Source: Anaerolineae bacterium (GTDB taxonomy: Bacteria; Chloroflexota; Anaerolineae; Aggregatilineales; Phototrophicaceae). From it: a DNA stretch of 53,379 nt. The notes under the pieces were generated by a model. It worked only from the letters and a program-made list of their open reading frames with translations. It had not been told where the DNA came from and made no database searches. The translations under genes were made by a program, and so were the position numbers. The DNA lies in assembly GCA_022842885.1 (NCBI GenBank), contig JALHOR010000029.1, positions 1-53,379 on the forward strand. The letters run 5' to 3'. Of this stretch, positions 8,308-17,699 are shown piece after piece; position 1 is the stretch's first letter; each line of letters starts with the position of its first letter.

Positions 8308-9282
8308 TCATGGGTAAATCTTCACTCGGTAAATCTCTGGGCGATAAATTGTATGGATGAACAATTCCATATCGGGTGAAATTGCCAACCCTGCTAAGGG
8401 TGCTTGCAGTTCAGTGAATACCACAATTTCTACTTGGTCAGCGGTGCAGCCACTTTCTTTACATTGTTCTGGCAAAATGCGTCCCACGACACCGCGTGTT
8501 CCCAAAGCATAGGCAAAATATAAATACCCATCGCTGCCCATTGCCAAAACCGATACGTTTTGCAAACCACTGATGAGAGGTTTTAATTCTGGCGCTGTCC
8601 CTAAAGTAGCTTTGTCCAGCCATTCGATTGCTCGGCGATTGCTACCCACATTGGCAACATAAACAGCATTATCATCGGCTGCCAAGCCCGCTGGAGAGCG
8701 TAAGCCTGTGACCACTACTTGCACATTACCCTCTGCATCTACTGTGACCAGATTATCGGCACGCAGATTAGAAACCAACATTTTTTCGTCATCCAAGCGC
8801 ACAATTCCCCAAGGTCCATCCAATGAATCAGAGGTAATGCGCTGCGGCGCTCGGCGGCGTTGGTCAATTTGATATAACGTATTCACCTCAAAATCAGGAA
8901 TCCACACCACAAAACCATTTTCAACGGTTTCCGAATACAATTGGTGAGCATCACGCACGCCGGAAACATAGGTAATGGTCGTCTCAGTGGTGGTATCAAT
9001 CTGATAGATTGTCCAATCACCGTTACACACCGTATATAATTTGCCATCCAGCCACGATAAGGCATTGGGACGCTGTACATTGCCTACCAGCACCGATAAA
9101 TCTTCTTGGGTAAAAGCCCGGTCTAACGGACGGGGTGTTATGGTTTCGGTTTCTGGCGTAGCAATCGGTGCAGGTGTTTTCGATGGGGCGGGCGTTGGTG
9201 TCGTGGTATCACCAGCGGTTAATATGCCCGCACACAACACTATCAGAATGAGGGTAAGGATGACCCGCAGTGGTAATGGCAT
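8308..9282 (-). CDS. Exported beta-propeller (NHL/SMP-30-like) protein
   Basis: This 324-residue protein has an N-terminal hydrophobic export segment (LRVILTLILIVLCAGILTAG), a Thr/Pro-rich linker (about 25-55) and a domain of repeated short beta motifs: RPNALSWLDGKLYTV, LDGPWGIVRLDDEKMLVS, SPAGLAADDNAVYVANVGS, VSVLAMGSDGYLYFA and APLAGLAISPDMELFIH. This is the pattern of a six-bladed NHL/SMP-30-type propeller. LCAG resembles a lipobox, but the residues before the Cys fit poorly, so lipidation is uncertain. Ligand and role are unknown. It lies downstream of the kinase gene (45-base gap) and may be read from the same transcript. Confidence 0.7.
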   Translation of the reverse strand: MPLPLRVILTLILIVLCAGILTAGDTTTPTPAPSKTPAPIATPETETITPRPLDRAFTQEDLSVLVGNVQRPNALSWLDGKLYTVCNGDWTIYQIDTTTETTITYVSGVRDAHQLYSETVENGFVVWIPDFEVNTLYQIDQRRRAPQRITSDSLDGPWGIVRLDDEKMLVSNLRADNLVTVDAEGNVQVVVTGLRSPAGLAADDNAVYVANVGSNRRAIEWLDKATLGTAPELKPLISGLQNVSVLAMGSDGYLYFAYALGTRGVVGRILPEQCKESGCTADQVEIVVFTELQAPLAGLAISPDMELFIHTIYRPEIYRVKIYP

Positions 9283-9327
9283 CTTCTTCTCGCTTAAAGG
9301 CTGTTGGAAAATTATGAATAGATTAGG

Positions 9328-11490
9328 TTAATGTGCGGCTGGAATAGACAAAATGAAGGTCGTGCCTTTGCCCATCTCACTTTCGACACGAATCGTTCCC
9401 CGGTGATGTTCAACAACGGCTTTCACCAGACTTAGCCCTAACCCTGACCCACTAATATGTTCTGCGCCGGGCTGTTGTCCCCGGAAAAAACGGTCAAAGA
9501 TATGAGGTTGTATCTCTGGGGGAATACCAATGCCGGTATCACTCACCGTAATCGTCACGCATTCATCGTCGTTATAAGCCTGCACGCGCACGCTGCCGCC
9601 TTCAGGCGTGAATTTAATAGCATTCTCAATCAAATTCACCATCGCCCGCCCAAATTGTCCAGTATCCCCACGAAAATCGGAAGTCTCAGTTCCCAAATCA
9701 ACTTGCAATTCCACGTTTTTTTCGAGGGCAATATCAAGAACTTCGTCAATAGCATTGGTGATAATGTCTGCGGGGGTACATAAATCCAAGCGTGTGAGGC
9801 TCATACGGGCGCGTTCCAGATCCAAAATGCCGCCAATAATGCGATTCATGCGTTCTAGGTGTTTTTCAATTTTGCTGGCTGCCAGCAGCACCCCTTCACG
9901 ATTATTATCGGTCACATCATCGCGGAGATTATCGAGGTTAGCCAGCGCAGCTTGCAACGGATTTTTCAGGTCGTGGCTGGTCATACGGACGACTTCGCTC
10001 TTGATGCGGTCTAATTCTTTCAGTTCGGTCACATCATTCAGGACAGCCACCCAGCCCTCAATCCGCTTATCGCCTAAGCCGGCAAGGTGACAAAAGAAAA
10101 TTTTGCCTGCGAGCGAAATTTCATAAATATAAACGCGATTCTGCCGCATTTCTTTTAATACGGTGCGGTAATTGGGTGGCAAGGTCGCTGCAGGTATCAA
10201 ATTCAGGATGCTGCCCCCAACATCGGCACCATGAATAGCAAATAATTTTTCGGCAGATGGATTAGCAAAGATAAGCCGCAATTTGCGATCAATCGCAAGC
10301 ACCGGGTTTTCGGTGCTGATAAGGAGTTTTTTCAGTTGGTCAGCCAAAGTTTGCTGTTCGGCAAAAAGCTGACCGTGCGTGATAGCGATGGATGCTTGGG
10401 ACGATAGTAGCTCCAAACGATGCATATCTTCTTTGCCCAATAGCCGACCCTGCACGCCGGTTATCACCATCAAGACGCCCATCACCTGCTCATCCGATGT
10501 CAACGGAACGCCAATCACCGAGCCGAAAGTCTCGATTGCTAGCGGCATATCGTGGTTGCCCTGCCAATCGCGCTTATAATTCTCCACAAAAACTGATTTT
10601 CGCTCAGTCGTAACTTTCCCTGCTAATGTGCCTTCCGCCTGAATACGCCAACCGACAAATCGCTCTGGCAAATGATAAGGAGCAACCAATTCCAGACCAT
10701 CCTCTTTTTTGATAAAGATGCAAGCAGCATCTGCCCCTAGCCATTCCACTGCTTGTTCAGTAATGTCTTTTAGCACGCTGTTGGTGGCAATACCGCCCGT
10801 AATTGCCAAGCTCACCCGCTGCATCGCTTCTAATTGTGAGCGTTGATTCTTGAGGGGGGTAATCATTTCTTGCTGCACTAAAGCAAAACTGAGGATGAGC
10901 GCCCCGGTAGCCCCAATAGTCGCGGATAGAGAGGCGATTCCCGAAGCCGGGTTGAGGAAGTTAAAAAGCTGCCCCAAGATAAAAATGGTGATACCGGCGA
11001 TGATACCAACATTCTGGATTTTGCGCCGATATGAGACAAGAAAGTACAGCGTAAGAATATCAAAGATTAAAAAATAAAAGAAACTCACGCCGCTGCTCGG
11101 TTGGATGCCAATCTCGCGGCGGGTGATAATCAGTAAACCGTTGTATGCAAGAGCAACACACAAGCTGATGAATGCCAAAATACGGAAGCGGCGCGTATGG
11201 ATGCCAGCGAGAATCGTTACCAAAACATATAACGCGACACTGGCACCAGAAAACCCAATTTCGGCAATGCCGCTGGCAAAACCCATGAAACTCAGCGGCA
11301 ATTCTAGGAGCAAAGCAATTTGCACCAGAAAAAACCCTGCATTCCATATCGTTGCCATGGCTAAAAAAATAGCGAAAAACTGGTTGATAATCCGGTGAAT
11401 ATCATACCAAGCAATAATCAGCAAAAAACCAAGTGCCAGCGCCAACGTAAAACCATTAATCGGCAGCAAAACAGGGCTAATAACTGGCAT
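9328..11490 (-). CDS. Membrane sensor histidine kinase (7TM-GAF-PAS-HisKA-HATPase)
   Basis: This 720-residue kinase starts with about seven membrane helices (residues 10-210). A GAF domain follows (about 225-375, GADAACIFIKKEDGLELVA, GSVIGVPLTSDEQVMGVLMV), then a PAS domain (about 385-495, ENPVLAIDRKLRLIFANPSA), a HisKA helix pair with the phospho-acceptor in MTSHDLKNPLQAAL (about 510), and an HATPase_c domain with N-box LIENAIKFTPEGG, G1 VSDTGIGIPPE, F-box FDRFF and G2 GSGLGLSLVKAVVEHH. The Shine-Dalgarno AGAAGGTG precedes the ATG. It follows the response regulator gene by 34 bases and forms a two-component pair with it. The signal is unknown. Confidence 0.92.
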   Translation of the reverse strand: MPVISPVLLPINGFTLALALGFLLIIAWYDIHRIINQFFAIFLAMATIWNAGFFLVQIALLLELPLSFMGFASGIAEIGFSGASVALYVLVTILAGIHTRRFRILAFISLCVALAYNGLLIITRREIGIQPSSGVSFFYFLIFDILTLYFLVSYRRKIQNVGIIAGITIFILGQLFNFLNPASGIASLSATIGATGALILSFALVQQEMITPLKNQRSQLEAMQRVSLAITGGIATNSVLKDITEQAVEWLGADAACIFIKKEDGLELVAPYHLPERFVGWRIQAEGTLAGKVTTERKSVFVENYKRDWQGNHDMPLAIETFGSVIGVPLTSDEQVMGVLMVITGVQGRLLGKEDMHRLELLSSQASIAITHGQLFAEQQTLADQLKKLLISTENPVLAIDRKLRLIFANPSAEKLFAIHGADVGGSILNLIPAATLPPNYRTVLKEMRQNRVYIYEISLAGKIFFCHLAGLGDKRIEGWVAVLNDVTELKELDRIKSEVVRMTSHDLKNPLQAALANLDNLRDDVTDNNREGVLLAASKIEKHLERMNRIIGGILDLERARMSLTRLDLCTPADIITNAIDEVLDIALEKNVELQVDLGTETSDFRGDTGQFGRAMVNLIENAIKFTPEGGSVRVQAYNDDECVTITVSDTGIGIPPEIQPHIFDRFFRGQQPGAEHISGSGLGLSLVKAVVEHHRGTIRVESEMGKGTTFILSIPAAH

Positions 11491-11524
11491 GGTGCATCAC
11501 CTTCTGTTGTGTCGGGAGATGAAA

Positions 11525-12226
11525 TTATTCTCCCTGACGGGTTTGCTTTTCAAAGCGATACCCAATGCGATGTTCGGTCAAAATATACACTGGGTTTGCC
11601 GGGTCTTGTTCCACTTTGCGCCGCAATTGGCTCACATAAACGCGGGGATAATACACATCATCAATGTACTCGCGTCCCCACACCTGCTCCAACAAATCCC
11701 GTTGGGAGACCACCCGCCCGGCATTTTCGATAAGCACTGCCAATAATTTAAATTCGGTGGGCGTTAAATGCTCTTTGCGTCCCTTAACGTAAACTTGCCG
11801 CCGATGCAAATCTACGCTCAAATAGCCATCATCATAATTTTGGTCAGTATCGGACGAGGCAATTTGGGCGCGGCGCAGCAAAGCGCGCACCCGCGCTACA
11901 AATTCGTTTAGGCGCACAGGTTTTACCAAATATTCATCGGCACCCGCATTCAAGCCTTCAATAATATTTTCTTCGGTGATGCGCTGCGCCGAAAGCATCA
12001 TTACAGGGGTATCCGCAATTTCACGGATACGGCGGCAAACCGTTAAGCCATCCATGCCGCCGGGCATGATAATATCCAGCACCACCAAATCTGGGCGGTC
12101 TGTATGAAATGCTTTCCAACCTTCTAGCCCATCGCTGCACAAAACCACATCGAAACCTTCGCGCCGCAATTTGCGCCCAATGGCTTCACGAATATCCTGT
12201 TCATCATCTACAACAAGAATTTTCAT
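11525..12226 (-). CDS. OmpR/PhoB-family response regulator
   Basis: This 233-residue two-domain regulator has a receiver domain (residues 1-115) with acidic pocket D7/D8, phospho-acceptor D51 in VVLDIIMP, a conserved Ser in MMLSA and K102 in YLVKPV. The C-terminal winged helix (about 135-228) shows LTPTEFKLLAVLIENAGRVV and the recognition-helix region VYVSQLRRKVEQDP followed by the wing HRIGYRF. It is a DNA-binding regulator controlled by the kinase encoded just downstream. Its targets are unknown. The sugar operon begins elsewhere and is not obviously under its control. Confidence 0.93.
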   Translation of the reverse strand: MKILVVDDEQDIREAIGRKLRREGFDVVLCSDGLEGWKAFHTDRPDLVVLDIIMPGGMDGLTVCRRIREIADTPVMMLSAQRITEENIIEGLNAGADEYLVKPVRLNEFVARVRALLRRAQIASSDTDQNYDDGYLSVDLHRRQVYVKGRKEHLTPTEFKLLAVLIENAGRVVSQRDLLEQVWGREYIDDVYYPRVYVSQLRRKVEQDPANPVYILTEHRIGYRFEKQTRQGE

Positions 12227-12260
12227 AGTTTGTAACCATCTTCATGATTTAATATAACGA

Positions 12261-12288
12261 ATTGTATTGATTATGAATTGTACATCAA
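12261..12288 (-). promoter_or_regulatory. Candidate promoter of the two-component operon
   Basis: On the minus strand, TTGATG (12283-12288) and TACAAT (12261-12266) are 16 bp apart, 34 bases upstream of the response regulator ATG. The region is AT-rich and carries an alternative TATATT closer to the gene, so the exact -10 is uncertain. Confidence 0.4.
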
Positions 12289-12300
12289 GTTTTTGCAAAG

Positions 12301-12325
12301 AAAAAAAGGGAGACGATTGTCCCCC
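12301..12325 (-). terminator. Rho-independent terminator of the sugar operon
   Basis: On the minus strand, GGGGGAC, loop AATC and GTCTCCC form a 7-bp stem with one G-U pair, followed at once by seven T. It lies about 40 bases after the stop of the GH2 gene and ends that operon. Confidence 0.85.
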
Positions 12326-12364
12326 GTTATAATCATATGATTATCTTATAATCCAGTATCAGCG

Positions 12365-14569
12365 TTAGGCGATCGTCAGCGTAATCTCGGCATCAGGCAA
12401 GCGTTTCGTGCTAGCACGAATAACGACTGTGCCGGCGGTATGCCGTGCTTTTACATACAATGCCGCTTGCCCGCCTACCAATGCGAAGGGATTTTCGCCA
12501 ATCAACTCGGCATCGCCCGATATTTCAAAATTCACGATGGGAGTGGCATAAGGCAGCGGATTTCCATAACGATCTACCACTTTAAAGATGAGGCGGGTCA
12601 TATCTGCCCCATCCGCTGCGATAACATCATCATCTAGCGCCAACACTAATTGGGTGGGGTGTCCATCACAGGCGATATTTTGCTCTGCTACTGCTTTGCC
12701 AGCAAGATAACCCACCACGCGCAAATCGCCAAATTCTTCGCCCCACCGCATTCCCAACCCGGTTACTTTGAATGGTGGATGCGGAATATTGGGAAATTCA
12801 TCGTGGTTGGGTTTAAATTCGCCGATGCGCTCTGTGCCTGCAAACACCTCTATCGTGTCGCAATTGCTAAAGACATAAAGAGGATTATTGCCGCCTTCGC
12901 TTCTATCGCCCATTGACCACAACGACGCTGCTTGTAACACAATGCGCTGCGTGGGGGCTTGTTGGCTGGCGTAAAAATGTGCCGCCCATTTGGGCAACCG
13001 GAAAATATCACTAACGCCGTGATAACAAATTCTATCGCCCGACCCAAACTCTTTATGCGTATTGTAATCAAACGCGCACCATGCAATCGCGCCCGCAATA
13101 CCGCCCATAGTGGCAGCCCGCGCATGGTACTTCGCATGACGCACGGCATGGTCTAAGCGGCGGTCTTCGTTATCAAACGTTTTGGTGGGGAACATATGCC
13201 CATGAAATTCGGTGATGAGCCAAGGCGAATGTGTCGGTTCGAGGGGACCATAAAAATCGTTCATGGTATACACATCTTCCAAAAATTCGCTGTGCGGGAA
13301 AAAACGCACTCCGCCGGTTTGCCGCGTGGTATCCAAGGTGCGGGCAAGCGCGTTGGTCGCGGTATAAAATTCGGTGTTATCTAACGATTCGTTGATTCGC
13401 ACGCCCCATAAAATGATAGACGGATGATTCCAGTCGCGTTCAATCATTGCCCGCACATCGCGCAAACTGATGGCTTGCCAGTCTTTATCGCCAATGTGCT
13501 GCCAGCCGGGGATTTCTTCAAACACCAGCAAGCCAATTTCATCGCAGCGATTCAAAAAATGCGGCGATTGAGGGTAATGTGAGGTACGAACCACATTGCA
13601 GCCCAATTCAAATTTCACAATGTCAGCGTCTTTGCGCTGCAAGCGGGCTGGCGCGGCGCAACCAATATAAGCGTAGGTTTGATGGCGATTCAGCCCGCGT
13701 AACTGCAAGCGTTCCCCATTCAGGTAGAAGCCATCGTCTTTGAACACAGCTTCCCGAAACCCAAACGGAAATGCGCCATAATCATCAATACAAGTGCCTG
13801 CTTGGTGTAATTCTACGCCCAAGCCATAGCGTACCGGATTATCCAGCGTCCACAATGCAATTTGGGGCAAATCAGCAAGGATAATCGTCACTTTTTCTTG
13901 TGATTGGGCAGCAATTTCAATCGGCACGGTGTCAATCGCTAAGGTTGCTACATTGCCATCAGCCGCAATGATGCCGCTGTTGATTAATGCTTGCACACTG
14001 CCTTGAAATACTGAATCGCTTTGATTCCGAACAAAAATATCCACTTCAGCACGCGGCTTATCGGTCAGCACATCATAAGTACGAACATGCACATTCGTGA
14101 TATGCACAGGCGCAACATAACGCAGATGCACATCTCGATAAATGCCCCCAAATGTCATATAATCCACGACATAGCCATACGGCGGAATATCTTTACGCTC
14201 GGTGCTATCCAGATGTACGACTAAGAGATTTTCGGCATCTTCGCGCACATAATCCGTGATATCAAACGAAAATGGCGTAAAACCGCCTTTATATTCCGGG
14301 AAAGTATGCCCGTTGATGCTGACTGTCGCCGCCAGCATTGCCCCACCAAAATCAAGATACAGCCGCCGACCATTTAACAGCAGCGGCAGCCTAAAGCGTT
14401 TGCGATAGGTGGAGATAAATTGATATTCATCATCGTGAAAATTATGATGCGGGAAAATTTTGTTGCTATGTGGCAGCGTAATGCTGGAAAAATCAGCGTC
14501 CGGCACATTGCTATCCGCCGGACGCGGCAAAAATAACCAATTGTCGTTAAAAAGAGACATCGCCCTCAA
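12365..14569 (-). CDS. Glycoside hydrolase family 2 (beta-galactosidase-like)
   Basis: This 734-residue cytoplasmic GH2 enzyme releases terminal beta-linked sugars. It has the N-terminal jelly-roll sugar-binding domain (about 5-170, LDFGGAMLAATVSINGH, GFTPFSFDIT), an immunoglobulin-like domain (about 175-275) and a TIM barrel with RGLNRHQTYAYIG, VRTSHYPQSPHFL, the acid/base Glu in WGVRINES and the nucleophile Glu in LITEFHG. A C-terminal beta domain follows. Galactosidase, glucuronidase and mannosidase specificities cannot be separated confidently. There is no signal peptide, so the substrate is probably the oligosaccharide imported by the adjacent ABC system. The start may be TTG 14569 (GGAG 7 bases upstream) or ATG 14560. 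Confidence 0.85.
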   Translation of the reverse strand: MRAMSLFNDNWLFLPRPADSNVPDADFSSITLPHSNKIFPHHNFHDDEYQFISTYRKRFRLPLLLNGRRLYLDFGGAMLAATVSINGHTFPEYKGGFTPFSFDITDYVREDAENLLVVHLDSTERKDIPPYGYVVDYMTFGGIYRDVHLRYVAPVHITNVHVRTYDVLTDKPRAEVDIFVRNQSDSVFQGSVQALINSGIIAADGNVATLAIDTVPIEIAAQSQEKVTIILADLPQIALWTLDNPVRYGLGVELHQAGTCIDDYGAFPFGFREAVFKDDGFYLNGERLQLRGLNRHQTYAYIGCAAPARLQRKDADIVKFELGCNVVRTSHYPQSPHFLNRCDEIGLLVFEEIPGWQHIGDKDWQAISLRDVRAMIERDWNHPSIILWGVRINESLDNTEFYTATNALARTLDTTRQTGGVRFFPHSEFLEDVYTMNDFYGPLEPTHSPWLITEFHGHMFPTKTFDNEDRRLDHAVRHAKYHARAATMGGIAGAIAWCAFDYNTHKEFGSGDRICYHGVSDIFRLPKWAAHFYASQQAPTQRIVLQAASLWSMGDRSEGGNNPLYVFSNCDTIEVFAGTERIGEFKPNHDEFPNIPHPPFKVTGLGMRWGEEFGDLRVVGYLAGKAVAEQNIACDGHPTQLVLALDDDVIAADGADMTRLIFKVVDRYGNPLPYATPIVNFEISGDAELIGENPFALVGGQAALYVKARHTAGTVVIRASTKRLPDAEITLTIA

Positions 14570-14615
14570 AGTCGTACTCCGGGTATAAAATGCGGTCTAG
14601 AAACAACCGTCTATT

Positions 14616-15938
14616 TTACCCCTTTACGCCCGAAGATGTCACGCCTTCGATAAAGTAACGTTGTGCCAAAATGAAAACGATAATCGGCGGCAAAATAGCG
14701 ACAGCAGCGCCCGTCAGCACGAGATTCGGTTGGTCGGCGTAGGCATTGCTCAAGCGTATCAGCGCCAACGTTAACACATGGTTACGCTCGTTGCCTTCCC
14801 CGATGATGAGCAGGGGCCACAAGAAACTGTTCCACGCATACAAAAACGAGAAAATCGCCAACGTTGCAATGGCAGGTTTGCTGAGAGGAACAAAGATGCC
14901 CCATAAAATTCGCAACCGACTCGCTCCGTCCAACAATGCTGCTTCTTCAATTTCTTTGGGGATAGAAACGAAAAACTGGCGCAGCAAAAATGTTCCGTAT
15001 GCCGTAAAAATCCAAGGCAGAATGAGCGACACAATCCGGTTTTGCCAATCCAAGACCACCATCAGCCGATACATGGGAATAATCAACACCACAAACGGAA
15101 TCATGATGGACCCCAAGTACAGCACAAATAGCGTGTTGCGCCCAGTGAATTGCACCCGCGAGAAAGCATAACCCCCAAAAATTGACGTGACCAATTGCCC
15201 GGCAACGACCAACACTGTCACCAACGTTGTGTTGATTAATGCCCGGTCTAATTTCAGTGTTTGGGTTGGGCAATCGGTATCGTTGGGCGTGACACCCGTG
15301 AATTGATTCAATAGGCGATTCAAATCCGTGCCAAGCAGGGTGTTATAGTTACACACGCGGAAATCCACATATTCGGATTTTTCGGCAAGGCGTTCATTGG
15401 CATAGATAAAAATATCTGGATTTTCCGGGTCAACAAATTTATCCAACGACCCGCGATAGGCTTCTACCAACCGCTGCGACTGCCCTGCAATGGTGACATC
15501 GTAAACATCAAACGTTTCTTCGCTCTCGTCACTCATTTTGATGGTGACAGTTTCGCCCGTTGCCACTGCTAGACCCGTATCTAGTGCCTCATCGCGTGGC
15601 ATAGCCAGCACCACAGAGCTATCGCGGGGATTATCCCGGTTGATGCCTTCTTCCGTGGAGAAAAACAGGTGCGGCAGTTTTTCATCCGCCAGCAACAATT
15701 GACGTTCTTGCCCTTCTATCACAAAGCGATATAAAGGCGCTTGTTCGCCGTCGCTAGTCGTCACTTCTTCTTGCGAATATGGCAGCAACCGTGGCGGATA
15801 ATGAAACACATCACTCGAAATTTTGAAGGATTTGGACAGCATATACAAAAATGGGAACAACATAAACAGCGCAAATGCCGTCAACACGACGTAAATCAGC
15901 GCCCGGAGTACCAATTGAACAGGGGTTAGCTCACGCAT
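14616..15938 (-). CDS. Sugar ABC transporter permease, MalG-like, with a large extracytoplasmic insertion
   Basis: This is the inner-membrane permease subunit of a CUT1-type carbohydrate importer. TM1 is at about residues 12-33. The remaining five helices begin near residue 230 (LINTTLVTVLVVAGQLVTSI). The EAA loop EEAALLDGASRLRILWGIFVP contacts the ATPase. At 440 residues it is about 160 longer than usual. The excess is a polar, beta-rich segment (about 45-225, two Cys) between TM1 and TM2, predicted outside the membrane. ATG 15938 was chosen because AAAGGAG lies 8 bases before it. No ATP-binding subunit gene is in the window, so it probably uses a shared MsmK-type ATPase. Confidence 0.88.
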   Translation of the reverse strand: MRELTPVQLVLRALIYVVLTAFALFMLFPFLYMLSKSFKISSDVFHYPPRLLPYSQEEVTTSDGEQAPLYRFVIEGQERQLLLADEKLPHLFFSTEEGINRDNPRDSSVVLAMPRDEALDTGLAVATGETVTIKMSDESEETFDVYDVTIAGQSQRLVEAYRGSLDKFVDPENPDIFIYANERLAEKSEYVDFRVCNYNTLLGTDLNRLLNQFTGVTPNDTDCPTQTLKLDRALINTTLVTVLVVAGQLVTSIFGGYAFSRVQFTGRNTLFVLYLGSIMIPFVVLIIPMYRLMVVLDWQNRIVSLILPWIFTAYGTFLLRQFFVSIPKEIEEAALLDGASRLRILWGIFVPLSKPAIATLAIFSFLYAWNSFLWPLLIIGEGNERNHVLTLALIRLSNAYADQPNLVLTGAAVAILPPIIVFILAQRYFIEGVTSSGVKG

Positions 15939-15951
15939 GGTCATCTCTCCT

Positions 15952-17616
15952 TTAGGTATCGTAAGCGCCGGAACGTTGTAGCCGGAACTGGAGCAACGTA
16001 ATCATAAAGATAATGGCAAAGAGTACCCAAGCAATCGAAGATGCATACCCAAATTCAAAGCGGGCAAAACCTCTATCATACAAATAGAAAACGCCTGTTG
16101 TCGCGTTAATCGGTAATGGGCGCGATGGGAATAACGCATAGGGTTCGTTAAACACTTGCAGCCCCGTCACCACCGTTGTAATCATCACAAAAAAGGTTGT
16201 CGGGGCTAACATCGGCAGTGTCACATTTAAGAACTGCCGCCAACGATTTGCGCCATCAATCATTGCCGCTTCATACAATTCACCCGGAATCCCTTGCAGC
16301 CCTGCCAAAAACAAGACGGTGTTATAACCCACCACTTGCCATGCCGAAAGAAACACCATCGAGAACATGACTACACCCGGACCCGTCAACCACTCAATCG
16401 CCGGGTCTTGCAAACTTGTCCCAAAAGTCGTATTCAGCCAAGTCACAACGCTGGTGATGATATAGTTAAAATACCCAATTGTTGGGTCATACAACCAGCG
16501 CCAAATGAGCGCCGTTCCTACAACGGCTGCCACCGACGGCAAAAAATAAATCGCCCGGAAAAATTTTACGCCCGGAATTTTGGCATTCAGGACGATAGAT
16601 AATACCAGTGCCGGGATAACACTCATGGGAACGAGTAGCAAGCAGAACAGAATGGTATTGCGGAGGCTTATCCAGAACAAATAGTCCTTCGCGCCAATTA
16701 CCAGTTGATTAGCCCCTAACGAAATTGACCCAAGAGGTTGATAACCAAAACTCAAGCCCGATTGCGGATTAACATCGGCGGGCATCGTTTGGAATTCCAA
16801 TGCCAACACATCGGCATAATTCTGGAAAAAGACGACTTCCGGCACTTTGCCAACAGTGCTATTCGTAAAACTCAGATAGAACGAGAGCAGCAGCGGACCC
16901 GCAAAAAATAACATAAAGCCGATGATATTGGGCGATAACATAATCCACCCCTGCCATGCTTCGCGCTGTTCGGGGGTTTGCCCTAATTCATCGCCCATCA
17001 TCAGGAGTAAATATGACAATACCCCAAAAACAGCGATGGCGATGGTAAGTAACCAAGTCGCGGGTTGGCTGTAGGTACTCAGGATGCCGTTGATTGCCCC
17101 TAGGACATCGCCTAATACAATCAACAAGACCAATGTCCCCATGGCGATGAATGCCGCTACTTGTGTTAGGCGCGTTTGGGCAGCACTGCCTTCCCGGAAA
17201 CGCCCACCCAACCAGTAAATCGCATACGCAATCGGGAATAAAATAATCAGCCCTGAATTGCGAATGATAGTATCTACAAATATTTCCAAACTATCGTAAA
17301 CGCCCCATACACTCAGGAGGATCGCAATCGAAAGCACAAAAACAACAAAATAAACCGACATGAGGATAAAACGTCCGCTGGTGCGTTTTTGCCACAAGCG
17401 CCATGCCGCAAAACCAATGAGTCCGGCAATCGCAATAAGTAACCCGCCGACAAAAAATTGGACTGGTTTGCCCAGATTGCCAAAATTTTCGACATCCAAA
17501 CCAATAATTGTTAATCCGGTATAAATAAGGGCTGCTATCAGCACAGCCCCCGCAACCAAACTCGCCCAAATTGCCATCTGAGTCGTTTGATTGGGAGCAT
17601 TATTTTGACTAAGCAT
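15952..17616 (-). CDS. Sugar ABC transporter permease, MalF-like, with extra N-terminal helices
   Basis: This is the second permease subunit of the CUT1 importer. The canonical part starts near residue 225 (WIMLSPNIIGFMLFFAGPLL) and ends with the EAA loop ELYEAAMIDGANRWRQFLNVTLP and final helices. Before it lie about 215 residues with roughly six hydrophobic segments not present in simple MalF-type permeases. An extracytoplasmic loop of about 60 residues (FFQNYADVLALEF to the next helix) is also enlarged. ATG 17616 was chosen because GGGGGA lies 6 bases upstream. It sits 13 bases before malG and about 80 bases after the binding-protein gene. Confidence 0.88.
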   Translation of the reverse strand: MLSQNNAPNQTTQMAIWASLVAGAVLIAALIYTGLTIIGLDVENFGNLGKPVQFFVGGLLIAIAGLIGFAAWRLWQKRTSGRFILMSVYFVVFVLSIAILLSVWGVYDSLEIFVDTIIRNSGLIILFPIAYAIYWLGGRFREGSAAQTRLTQVAAFIAMGTLVLLIVLGDVLGAINGILSTYSQPATWLLTIAIAVFGVLSYLLLMMGDELGQTPEQREAWQGWIMLSPNIIGFMLFFAGPLLLSFYLSFTNSTVGKVPEVVFFQNYADVLALEFQTMPADVNPQSGLSFGYQPLGSISLGANQLVIGAKDYLFWISLRNTILFCLLLVPMSVIPALVLSIVLNAKIPGVKFFRAIYFLPSVAAVVGTALIWRWLYDPTIGYFNYIITSVVTWLNTTFGTSLQDPAIEWLTGPGVVMFSMVFLSAWQVVGYNTVLFLAGLQGIPGELYEAAMIDGANRWRQFLNVTLPMLAPTTFFVMITTVVTGLQVFNEPYALFPSRPLPINATTGVFYLYDRGFARFEFGYASSIAWVLFAIIFMITLLQFRLQRSGAYDT

Positions 17617-17642
17617 ACCATTTCCCCCGACTGATAAAATTA

Positions 17643-17666
17643 GGGGCAATCCCCAAGGATTGCCCC
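17643..17666 (-). terminator. Intercistronic hairpin between binding-protein and permease genes
   Basis: GGGGCAATCC (17643-17652) and GGATTGCCCC (17657-17666) form a perfect 10-bp stem with a 4-nt loop. On the minus strand it is followed by TAATTTTATC. It sits in the 83-base gap after the binding-protein stop. Such hairpins commonly stabilise the binding-protein mRNA or cause partial termination, giving more binding protein than permease. That role is inferred here. Confidence 0.7.
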
Positions 17667-17699
17667 CAATACATTATTCATAAAACTACCGGTTTGATG

